Shown here piece after piece: positions 57,422-64,000 of a stretch of DNA of 64,000 bases. Every line of letters begins with the position of its first letter. Position 1 is the first letter of the stretch. Under the pieces are notes generated by a model. That model was not told the DNA's origin. It searched no databases and saw only the letters and a list, made by a program, of their open reading frames with translations. The DNA lies in the NCBI GenBank assembly GCA_963735455.1, contig CAVTKZ010000002.1:1178001-1242000 (forward strand). The letters are read 5' to 3'. The stretch is from Palsa-1033 sp963735455 (lineage in GTDB: Bacteria > Chloroflexota > Limnocylindria > Limnocylindrales > CSP1-4). A program made the position numbers and the translations under genes.

Positions 57422-58156
57422 TCAGATCGACAGATTGGCGACGGTCACCTGACGCTGCGTCCAGTGGACGAGGCCGGCCAGCTGATCCGCGCCGAGGCGG
57501 TCACACGCCCACGACCAGTGGACGGCAATCACGTCACCGGGTTCGACACCGGAAACGAACGACGCACCATCCTGCCAGGCTTGGACGCGCTCCGGCCGGG
57601 GGATCCCGAGCTCGAGCTTCCCGGCGGCCATGACCAGGGGGACGACGTTGACCACGAGCCAATCACCATCCCGCTCCAGGACGCGCCCCCATCGGATCCG
57701 GCAGGCGTCCATCGTCTCGAGGGCACGATCGACTGAGCCTGACCGCAGCAGGCCAACCCGCGGGAAGACGTCGAGCACATGGAAGGCATGGACCGGGACC
57801 CCGCCGTTGGCGGGGCCGCCGGCGAGCCAGCGCCAGCCGTCCGGTCGCAAGCGCGGCCGAAAGCGCGTCGCCAGCGAGTCCCGGAAGGCTGCGGGCGGCA
57901 CGTGCTCCAGGAGTCGATTGCCGAGCCAATACGCCTCGACCACGTCTCGGTCGAGCGGGTCAACCCGGTCGTTTGCGCGCGCGATCAGCTCGAGGTAAGG
58001 CCAGGCCCCGTCGAACGCGCGGGCGAGATGCCGGAGCGCTGGTTCATCCCCGCTCCCAGTGCCTTCGCCAAAAAGCTCGGCCACCGCATCAGGACCACAG
58101 TAGCCAAGCCGGTTTGGCCCGAACGCATAGCGTGCGAAGAGGACCGGGCCACTCAC
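57422..58156 (-). CDS. DUF6390-like protein in hydrogenase operon
   Basis: The 244-residue product begins [V]SGPVLFARYAFGPNRLGYCGPD, which I tentatively recognise as the DUF6390 family, found beside hydrogenase genes in actinobacteria. Other segments: HLARAFDGAWPYLELIARANDRVDPLDRDVVEAYWLGN, PVHAFHVLDVFPRVGLLRSG, GDVIAVHWSWACDRL. The GTG at 58156 with GAGGG upstream is chosen over one at 58198. Role unknown; the position suggests hydrogenase maturation or regulation. Confidence 0.7.
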   Translation of the reverse strand: MSGPVLFARYAFGPNRLGYCGPDAVAELFGEGTGSGDEPALRHLARAFDGAWPYLELIARANDRVDPLDRDVVEAYWLGNRLLEHVPPAAFRDSLATRFRPRLRPDGWRWLAGGPANGGVPVHAFHVLDVFPRVGLLRSGSVDRALETMDACRIRWGRVLERDGDWLVVNVVPLVMAAGKLELGIPRPERVQAWQDGASFVSGVEPGDVIAVHWSWACDRLGADQLAGLVHWTQRQVTVANLSI

Positions 58157-58181
58157 GGGCGCCCTCGCTGGGAGGACAGGT

Positions 58182-59165
58182 TCAGCCCGGGGCAACACCG
58201 CTGCCTCGCCCTTCCAGCGCCGGACCGGAAACGCGCCGGGCGAGATGGATCGACCAGGCGGCGATCGCGGCCGATGCCGCGACGATCAGGACATAGCCAA
58301 CGACCACGGTCGGGCTCGGCACCGCACCCTTCGATGCCGCGGTCAGGGCGCCGGTCACGACGGCCCCGAGCACGAGAACGCTGGCCACCACCGATGCCGG
58401 GGCCCGGCACAGGGCGGCGAACCAGGTCGCGACGTAGCCCGCCAGGACCAGGCCGGTGAGGAGCGCCCAGGCCCACTGGCTCGCGCTCAGCCCGATGACG
58501 ATCGGCAGCTTGTTCGTGGCCGCCAGATAGCCGACGAGGACGACCAAGCCGATGCCCATCCGCAGGGCGGCCATGAGCTGGGCGGGAACCGAGTTCAGCA
58601 GGCGCTTGACGAGGATGGTCTCGGCACTCCACATCAGCGTGGCAATCAGGATCAGGCTCTCACCCACTCCCCAGCGCAGACCGGTGGGTGGAAGGATCAC
58701 GGCCTGCCCGACGAGCAGGACGGCCAGGGCACCGATCGAAACGAGGCCAAGTCGCTCGCCCAGGAACGGGACGGCGAACAGCGCGACCCAGACGAAAAGG
58801 GTCTTCTGGATGAAGGCCGCGCTCGGTGCGCTGGCCTCGGACAGGCCAACGAAGAAGAGGATGAACGGTACGCCGCCGCCGATCACCCCGACCGCCACGA
58901 TCGTCGGCCAGCTGCCGCGCGCCACGAGTCGAATGTCGCGCGTGGCTCCGAGGGCCAGCGCGAGGACGACCAGGATGCTTGCGGCTACCGCGTTCTTGAG
59001 CGTGGTGTAGACCGCGGCATCGGGCAGCTGCCTGACCGCAAAGGCGTTCAGGTAAATGGCCAGGCCGCTGATCAGGGCAGCGCCAATCGCCAGGACGACA
59101 CCGGAGCGGACACCCTGGGGAATGGCCCCCGGGACGGTGGGCCGGACACGCTTCGGAGGCAACAT
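58182..59165 (-). CDS. EamA/DMT-superfamily transporter
   Basis: A 327-residue protein with ten membrane helices in two EamA repeats (ISGLAIYLNAFAVRQLPDAAVYTTLKNAVAASI ... FVWVALFAVPFLGERLGLVSIGALAVLLVG; LIATLMWSAETILVKRLLNSVP ... VLVLGAVVTGALTAA). Drug/metabolite exporters are the usual assignment. The ATG at 59165 overlaps the hypC stop by one base (TGATG), so it belongs to the hydrogenase operon; nickel or metabolite transport is conjecture. Confidence 0.88.
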   Translation of the reverse strand: MLPPKRVRPTVPGAIPQGVRSGVVLAIGAALISGLAIYLNAFAVRQLPDAAVYTTLKNAVAASILVVLALALGATRDIRLVARGSWPTIVAVGVIGGGVPFILFFVGLSEASAPSAAFIQKTLFVWVALFAVPFLGERLGLVSIGALAVLLVGQAVILPPTGLRWGVGESLILIATLMWSAETILVKRLLNSVPAQLMAALRMGIGLVVLVGYLAATNKLPIVIGLSASQWAWALLTGLVLAGYVATWFAALCRAPASVVASVLVLGAVVTGALTAASKGAVPSPTVVVGYVLIVAASAAIAAWSIHLARRVSGPALEGRGSGVAPG

Positions 59166-59428
59166 CAGACGATCCCTTCTGCATCAGTTCGAATAGCTGG
59201 GACGGGGTCGGCGATTGGCGCCGAGGCGGTTCGGACCATGGCCCGAATGGCTTCTGCCTCGCCCGGCTCCAGCCGGGCCAGGACCGTGCCGGCCGCGACA
59301 GTGACCCAGTCGCCGATCACGAGGTCGCTGACTACGATGGTGGACGCCCGGCGGAGACGACCCTCGGTCTCGACCACAGCACCGGCCTCGTCGATCACGA
59401 CGACCCTGCCCGGGAAGGCGATGCACAT
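59165..59428 (-). CDS. hypC: Hydrogenase maturation chaperone HypC
   Basis: The 87-residue product starts MCIAFPGRVVVIDEAGAVVE; the N-terminal Cys-2 is the residue that carries the Fe(CN)2CO group with HypD. The beta-barrel pattern (VGDWVTVAAGTVLARL, here IGDWVTVAAGTVLARL) is typical of HypC/HybG/HupF. It lies between the maturation protease and the EamA gene. hypA, B, D, E and F are not in this window. Confidence 0.95.
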   Translation of the reverse strand: MCIAFPGRVVVIDEAGAVVETEGRLRRASTIVVSDLVIGDWVTVAAGTVLARLEPGEAEAIRAMVRTASAPIADPVPAIRTDAEGIV

Positions 59429-59432
59429 CGGA

Positions 59433-59918
59433 CTAGCCCTCGACCGGACTCGGGCGGGCGGTCCAGGCCTGCTCGACCGACGTGCGCACCAGCGCGACGA
59501 GGGCAGGAATGGCAGCCGCGACGCACCGGCTCAACGGGCCACCAAGCGTGAAATCCCCTCCCCCGATGACCACCAGCCGGCCCTGGACCGGCCGCCCCCG
59601 GATCAACCCAGCCAGGCCCAGGACTTCTGGGAAGGCCAGGGTATGCGATGAACGCGGACGCAGTTCCGCGTGATCACCAGCCACCTGATCGAGCGACACG
59701 CTCAGGACCCTGCCCGGCCGGATTCCGGTTGCCGCGTCCACGATGACGACGCTGGCGCCCAGCGGGAGCCCGAGGAGATCGTCGATGTCGAGCTGACCGA
59801 CAACTCGCAGCTGGACATCGGCGGGCAGCCCGTCGGCAAGCAACGACGCGGCAACCAGCGCCGCGCCATCGTCGCCCCGGTCTGCAGCCCCGCAGGCAAG
59901 AACCTCAACGTGGGTCAT
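59433..59918 (-). CDS. Hydrogenase maturation protease (HycI/HyaD type)
   Basis: A 161-residue protein: VEVLACGAADRGDDGAALVAASLL (the G-N-x-x-x-x-D-D motif region, with the nickel-ligand Asp/Glu), VVGQLDIDDLLGLPLGASVVIVDAATG and a conserved late SSHTLAFPEVLGLA histidine. It should remove the C-terminal extension of the large subunit after nickel insertion. The ATG at 59918 overlaps the large-subunit stop (ATGA). Confidence 0.9.
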   Translation of the reverse strand: MTHVEVLACGAADRGDDGAALVAASLLADGLPADVQLRVVGQLDIDDLLGLPLGASVVIVDAATGIRPGRVLSVSLDQVAGDHAELRPRSSHTLAFPEVLGLAGLIRGRPVQGRLVVIGGGDFTLGGPLSRCVAAAIPALVALVRTSVEQAWTARPSPVEG

Positions 59919-61240
59919 GGCAGGTGCTCCACCGACAGGTCGAGGAAATGGGTTGCACAGCTGATGCACGGGTCGTAGCTCCGGATCAGCTGCTCGATCT
60001 GGTGTGTCGCCTCGTGCCGCGGCAGGTGCAGGACGCTCGGCGCAAAGGCCGCCAGGTCCGCTTCGATCGCTGCCTGGTTCTGGCTCGTCGGCGGCACGAT
60101 CTGCGCATGGGCGATCAAGCCCCGTTCGTCGAGCTCGTAGGCGTGGAAGATCAGGCCGCGGGGCGCCTCGGTTGCCCAGGCAGCCGTGCCCGGGCCGGGC
60201 GTCCACGGTCGGCCGGGATCGGCCGGCGGCTCGTAGGCTTCGATCAGGTCGAGCGCCACGGCCGTGGCGTGAACCAGCTCGATCGCCCTGGCGACGATGC
60301 TCCGGTACGGGTTGACTGCAATCTCGGCCGCCAGGCCGGTGCGGGTCAGGGCCGCCGCCGCGGTCGGGTGGAGCCGATCGCCTGACAGCGTGATCCGGGC
60401 CATCGGCCCGAGCAGGTAGGGCCGACCCGCGTGATCACGAGCCTGAAGCGCGTTGGACCAGCCGACCTGCTGCTCGCTGAACTCCGTCCGCCAATCAGTC
60501 GCCGCCAGGTCGAGGCCGTCGCTCGAGACGATCCGCCCTTCGTTCATCGGGTACTCGGTGGGATGGCGGAGGGCGACGAGCCGGCCGCCGCGTTCGAAGC
60601 TCGGCGTGTCCAGGCGCGCAACGAGGTCAACGGTCTCCAGGGCGATCGCAAGAGCGGCGGTCAGCGGCTCGCGCAGGACGGCGATCTCGGACCGCCGGAA
60701 CGAGCGCGAGAAGCCGCCGACGCGGACCGAGACCGGATGGATCGCCCGGCCACCGATCAGCTCGACGATCCGGTTGCCAGCCTTCTTCAGGCGCAGGCCG
60801 GCTTCGACCGTCGCCCGGTGGTCCTGGGCCAGCTCCAGCGCGCTGGCGTAGCCCAGGAAGTCGGGCAGGTGGAGCAGGTAGACATGGAGCGCGTGGCTCT
60901 CGATCCATTCGCCGCAGTAGAGCAGCCGGCGTAACGCCCGGACGGCCGGATCGATCGTGATCCCGAGACCATGTTCGAAGGCATGGACGGCGGTCATCTG
61001 GTAGGCGACGGGGCAGATGCCGCAGATCCGGGCGACGATATCGATCACCTCGTCCGGCGTGCGCCCGACGACCAATCGCTCGAAGTAGCGCGGTGCTTCG
61101 AAGATCTCGAGGTGGGCCTGCTCGACGACCCCGGCCCGGACCTTCAGCCGGAGCGACCCTTCGCCTTCAACCCGGGTCAGGCCGGCGATGTCGACGGCCA
61201 TGTCGCCACCCGAGTCGGTGAGCGTGCCGGTGTCATGCAT
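59915..61240 (-). CDS. hyhL: [NiFe] hydrogenase large subunit, group 3b-like
   Basis: The 441-residue catalytic subunit. The two nickel-iron ligand motifs are intact: RICGICPV (L1) and DPCISCATH (L2), the latter followed by a ten-residue tail for protease removal. Other family features: GLTRVEGEGSLRLKV at the N-terminus, HALHVYLLHLPDFLGY, GGRAIHPVSVRVGGFSR. It lies downstream of hyhS with eight-base overlap. Group 3b enzymes couple H2 to NAD(P) and may reduce sulfur; the assignment rests on operon composition. Confidence 0.93.
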   Translation of the reverse strand: MHDTGTLTDSGGDMAVDIAGLTRVEGEGSLRLKVRAGVVEQAHLEIFEAPRYFERLVVGRTPDEVIDIVARICGICPVAYQMTAVHAFEHGLGITIDPAVRALRRLLYCGEWIESHALHVYLLHLPDFLGYASALELAQDHRATVEAGLRLKKAGNRIVELIGGRAIHPVSVRVGGFSRSFRRSEIAVLREPLTAALAIALETVDLVARLDTPSFERGGRLVALRHPTEYPMNEGRIVSSDGLDLAATDWRTEFSEQQVGWSNALQARDHAGRPYLLGPMARITLSGDRLHPTAAAALTRTGLAAEIAVNPYRSIVARAIELVHATAVALDLIEAYEPPADPGRPWTPGPGTAAWATEAPRGLIFHAYELDERGLIAHAQIVPPTSQNQAAIEADLAAFAPSVLHLPRHEATHQIEQLIRSYDPCISCATHFLDLSVEHLP

Positions 61241-62096
61241 CGTTGGACTCCCCAGGCTTGGCAACCTGGCCGGGAGGCCCGCCGTGGGCGTCAATCGTTG
61301 CCCGGAACGGCTCCGACCAGGCGGTGAAGCCGGAGAAGAGTCGGGCCACCTCGGGTCCCGAACGGCGATCCGAGAACCACCTCGCAAGCGAGGCCGTGTT
61401 CGCGGACTCGCGGGGGCCGAAGCAGCCGTAGCAGCCCCGGCCGTAGGCCGGACAGATCGCCCCGCAGCCCGTCCGGGTCACCGGCCCAAGGCACGGGATC
61501 CCCTCGGCGACGGCGACGCATACCACGTTGCGTCGTTTGCATTCGAGGCACACGGACTCGTCAGGGAGCTGGGCGCGCCGGCCGGTTACCATCGCCGTCA
61601 GGAACTCGCGAAGCTGAACCGGGGAGATCGGACAACCGCGCAGCTCGCCATCGACCGCCACGAAGTCGCTGACCGGACGGGCCTGGTCGAGCGATTCAAC
61701 GTACGTCGGGTCGGGATAGACCGTGTCGTGGACCTCGCCGAGCTCGAACCAGTTCCGAATCGCCTGGATGCCGCCAGCCGTGGCACACGCTCCGATGGTC
61801 ACCAGGCGGTGCGATACCGCGCGCAGGCGGGCGATCTCCTCGACCTGCTCCGCGGTGCTGATCGAGCCCTCGACGAACAGGACGTCGAATGGCCCTGACG
61901 ATCGGTGCGAGGTCGCTTCGGCAAACTCCACGAGGTCCACCCGCTCGGCGATCGCCAGCAGCTCGTCCTCGAGGTCGAGGAGAGTCAGCTGGCAACCGTC
62001 GCACGAGGCGAACTTCACGATTCCGATCCGGGGGCGCTTGACGGTATCCGCCCGGGCCCCACGGCGATCAAGCGTGATCAGCTGCAGGGGCTCCAT
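61233..62096 (-). CDS. hyhS: [NiFe] hydrogenase small subunit, group 3b-like
   Basis: The 287-residue subunit carries the proximal-cluster motif FASCDGCQLTLLD, the VEGSIST and IGACATAGGIQ segments with their cysteine ligand, RGCPIS, and a C-terminal Cys-rich block (CLECKRRNVVC, CLGPVTRTGCGAICP, GCYGCFGP) for medial and distal clusters. The ATG at 62096 overlaps the upstream fused subunit's stop (TGATG); a GTG one codon earlier is possible. No twin-arginine signal, so it is cytoplasmic. Confidence 0.94.
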   Translation of the reverse strand: MEPLQLITLDRRGARADTVKRPRIGIVKFASCDGCQLTLLDLEDELLAIAERVDLVEFAEATSHRSSGPFDVLFVEGSISTAEQVEEIARLRAVSHRLVTIGACATAGGIQAIRNWFELGEVHDTVYPDPTYVESLDQARPVSDFVAVDGELRGCPISPVQLREFLTAMVTGRRAQLPDESVCLECKRRNVVCVAVAEGIPCLGPVTRTGCGAICPAYGRGCYGCFGPRESANTASLARWFSDRRSGPEVARLFSGFTAWSEPFRATIDAHGGPPGQVAKPGESNDA

Positions 62097-64000
62097 CACA
62101 GCCCCTCCCTCCCGAACGCCGTGCCGAGCTCATCGATCGAGAAGACCGGACCGTCGCGGCAGACGAAGAACGGCCCCAGCTGGCAATGCCCGCAGGTCCC
62201 GACGCCGCAGGCCATGTTGCGTTCGAGGGTCACCCAGATCGCCGCCGGATCGACGCCCCGGCCGCGCAGGGCCGTCGCCGTAGCCGCCATCATTCGCTCC
62301 GGCCCGCACACGAAGGCCGTCACCCGGCTGCCGTCCCAGGTTGCCTGGTCGAACAGGTGGGTCACGATCCCGACCTGACCGAGCCAGTCGGGCCCGGCGC
62401 GGTCGACGATCTCGGCGACCTCGAGGTCGGCTCGGCCGGCAAGCGCATTCATCTCTGCCGTGAACAGCCGATCGGCCGGGGTCCGAGCGCCAAGGTAGAG
62501 ACGCACCGCGCCGAAACGGGCTCGTTCCGCGAGCACGGCCTCGATCACCGGCCGGAGGGGCGCGAGCCCGACGCCGCCCGCGACGATCACCACGTCGCCG
62601 CCCATGGCCGACTCAACTGGCCAGCCCCGACCCAGCGGGCCCCGCAGCGCGACCTGCGCGCCCGCTCCCAGGGCCACGATGGCCGCAGTCGCCGGTCCAG
62701 CCGAGCGGATGGTGAGGTCGAATCCGTTGGAACGGATCCGGGAGATCGAGATCGGGGGCGCGGCGAATGCCGGCAGCTCGACCATCACGAACTGGCCCGG
62801 ACGGGCGGCAAGCAGTGCCGGGTCCGAAGTTGCCATCATGAGCGTGACGGTATCTGCAGTTTCGCGGGTGACCGATGCAACCGTTGCCGTCACGTGCCGG
62901 GCGGCCTCGACGACCGCCAGCGCGGCCGGTGCCCGCCCCTCGACCGGCGCCGGTGGCCACGGGATCGGCCCTCGCGGAGCATTCGGTGGGGCGATCGCAG
63001 CGAGCTCCTCGCGGACATCGATCCCGACCGGACACCAGGCAACGCACCGGCCGCAACCGACGCAGCCACTCGAACCGAACTGGTCGAACCAGGTCGAGAA
63101 CTTGTGGGTCAGCCACTGGCGGTAGCGATCCTTGACCTTTGGCCGGAAGTTGGCGTCCCCGGCGACCCGACCAAAGCCGAGACTGAAGCAGCTGTCCCAG
63201 TGCCGGTCGGTCGTCGCCTCAAGGCCATCGAGATCGGAGGCAACCCCGACGCTGGTGCAGAAGCAGGTTGGGCACACCAGGGTGCAGTTGGCACAGGCGA
63301 GGCACCGTTCCCCGACCTGCTCCCAGCGCGGCGAGTCCAAGGCGGCCCGAAGGCGCTCGGGCAGCCCTGCGGCGGCCACCGGCTCACCGATCTTGGTTCG
63401 GACAGCGGCAACCTGCTCGGTCGCTCGGTCCATCTCGGCCGGCTCGGCCGGGCGCAGATGGAGACTGGACAGGACCTCCGCGCCGGCCGGACTCCCGCTC
63501 CGCACGATGAAGCCTTCGTCGAGCTCAGCCAGGATCAGGTCGGCGCCACCATTGACTTCCGGGCCCGTGCCCATCGAGGTGCAGAAGCAGGTGCTGGTTG
63601 CCGCGGCACACTCGACGGCGACGACCATGGCCGCCTCGCGCCGTCCGATATGGTCGGCGTCACCAAGGGGTCCGGCCCGCATCACCCGTTCCTGGATGCC
63701 GAGGGCCGCGATCTCGCAGGCTCGCACCCCGACGAAGGCCAACCGGCCCGGCTCGCCGGCAGCGGGCTCGACTTCGACCTGCACCCCGTCCCGGCGCGAG
63801 CGTGTCAGCGGGACGAAGGACGGGTGGGTGTAGCGCTTCCACGAGGTCACCGGCAGGACGTAGTCGAAAGATCGGTCGGCACCGGTCTCGCGCAGACGGT
63901 AGCTGCCCGGAGCGGTGTCCGTCTCCCAACCCGTCGGCAGCTCGGCAGGACTGCGCAGCTCGTCATAGACGACCGCCCCGTCCGCCACGGTGGGCCCCAC
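62096..64000 (-). CDS. Fused hydrogenase beta-gamma subunit (Fe-S plus FAD/NAD), partial
   Basis: The reading frame runs off the window, so a short N-terminal piece (probably 15-25 residues) is missing. The first 330 or so residues match the beta subunit of group 3b hydrogenases: CFCTSMGTGPEVNGGADLI, two ferredoxin-type motifs CLACANCTLVCPTCFC and CVGCGRCVAWCPVGID, RQWLTHKFSTWFDQFG. The remaining 300 match the gamma subunit: ferredoxin-reductase fold (GQFVMVELPAF, ISISRI, VIVAGGVGLAPLRPVIEAV, VCGPERMMAATATALRG) ending in a 2Fe-2S motif CGVGTCGHCQLGPFFVC. Usually these are separate genes; here they are one chain without a stop between. Confidence 0.93.
   Translation of the reverse strand: MGPTVADGAVVYDELRSPAELPTGWETDTAPGSYRLRETGADRSFDYVLPVTSWKRYTHPSFVPLTRSRRDGVQVEVEPAAGEPGRLAFVGVRACEIAALGIQERVMRAGPLGDADHIGRREAAMVVAVECAAATSTCFCTSMGTGPEVNGGADLILAELDEGFIVRSGSPAGAEVLSSLHLRPAEPAEMDRATEQVAAVRTKIGEPVAAAGLPERLRAALDSPRWEQVGERCLACANCTLVCPTCFCTSVGVASDLDGLEATTDRHWDSCFSLGFGRVAGDANFRPKVKDRYRQWLTHKFSTWFDQFGSSGCVGCGRCVAWCPVGIDVREELAAIAPPNAPRGPIPWPPAPVEGRAPAALAVVEAARHVTATVASVTRETADTVTLMMATSDPALLAARPGQFVMVELPAFAAPPISISRIRSNGFDLTIRSAGPATAAIVALGAGAQVALRGPLGRGWPVESAMGGDVVIVAGGVGLAPLRPVIEAVLAERARFGAVRLYLGARTPADRLFTAEMNALAGRADLEVAEIVDRAGPDWLGQVGIVTHLFDQATWDGSRVTAFVCGPERMMAATATALRGRGVDPAAIWVTLERNMACGVGTCGHCQLGPFFVCRDGPVFSIDELGTAFGREGL

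Overview
High-GC (about 70%) bacterial chromosome, probably a Chloroflexota genome of the Limnocylindria type. The basis is the long co-directional housekeeping order (ileS-lspA-rluD-gmk-priA-def-fmt-rlmN-rpe, asp23-fakA-recG-rsmD-coaD and plsX-asp23-nusB-acpP-rnc-smc-ftsY), a SepIVA-like coiled-coil protein next to the rpmF/DUF177 pair, and an unusual IleRS. An actinobacterial affiliation cannot be excluded from the sequence alone. There is no rRNA, no CRISPR array and no recognisable transposase; one tRNA-Leu is present.

Layout. 0-1.4 kb: an XRE regulator with a possible nuclease-like C-terminal domain, bordered by three related 21-bp imperfect palindromes. 1.4-29.2 kb: an almost unbroken minus-strand core block for cell division, lipid precursors, translation, tRNA and rRNA modification, replication restart and lipoprotein processing. 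Its genes are chained by ATGA, GTGA or TGATG overlaps; the one interruption is plus-strand rpmB. smc and nusB are frameshifted as given, and two intact-looking genes (the SepIVA-like gene and fmt) lack any ATG/GTG/TTG start at the expected place and have ATC there instead. 29-45 kb: mixed genes, including an LCP cell-wall transferase, ilvE, a frameshifted Na/Ca antiporter, rpsR-ssb-rpsF, a REC-CpaE ATPase, a GT87-like membrane protein, a polysaccharide deacetylase, an ArsR-SRPBCC-DUF5612 operon, tRNA-Leu, a SIS protein and a diguanylate cyclase.

45-64 kb is the accessory part and the most interesting. It looks like a low-oxygen / redox survival island: DoxX, a 33-residue membrane peptide, an MgtA-type P-type ATPase, a truncated acetate kinase, a tandem universal stress protein with three small companions, pyruvate:ferredoxin oxidoreductase coupled to a dihydroorotate-dehydrogenase-like protein, a hemerythrin coupled to an unknown protein, and a group 3b-like NAD(P)-linked [NiFe] hydrogenase operon. 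In that operon the beta (Fe-S) and gamma (FAD/NAD) subunits are one fused polypeptide, followed by small subunit, large subunit, maturation protease, HypC, an EamA transporter and a DUF6390-like protein. The content recalls the mycobacterial DosR dormancy regulon. Two copies of a 48-bp repeat (46/48 identical) and other intergenic sites carry GGGAC...G.CCC-type palindromes resembling DosR boxes. Pyruvate oxidation to reduced ferredoxin, hydrogen/NAD(P) exchange, oxygen or iron handling by hemerythrin, and Usp signalling would fit together as an anaerobic-survival programme. That functional link is inference.
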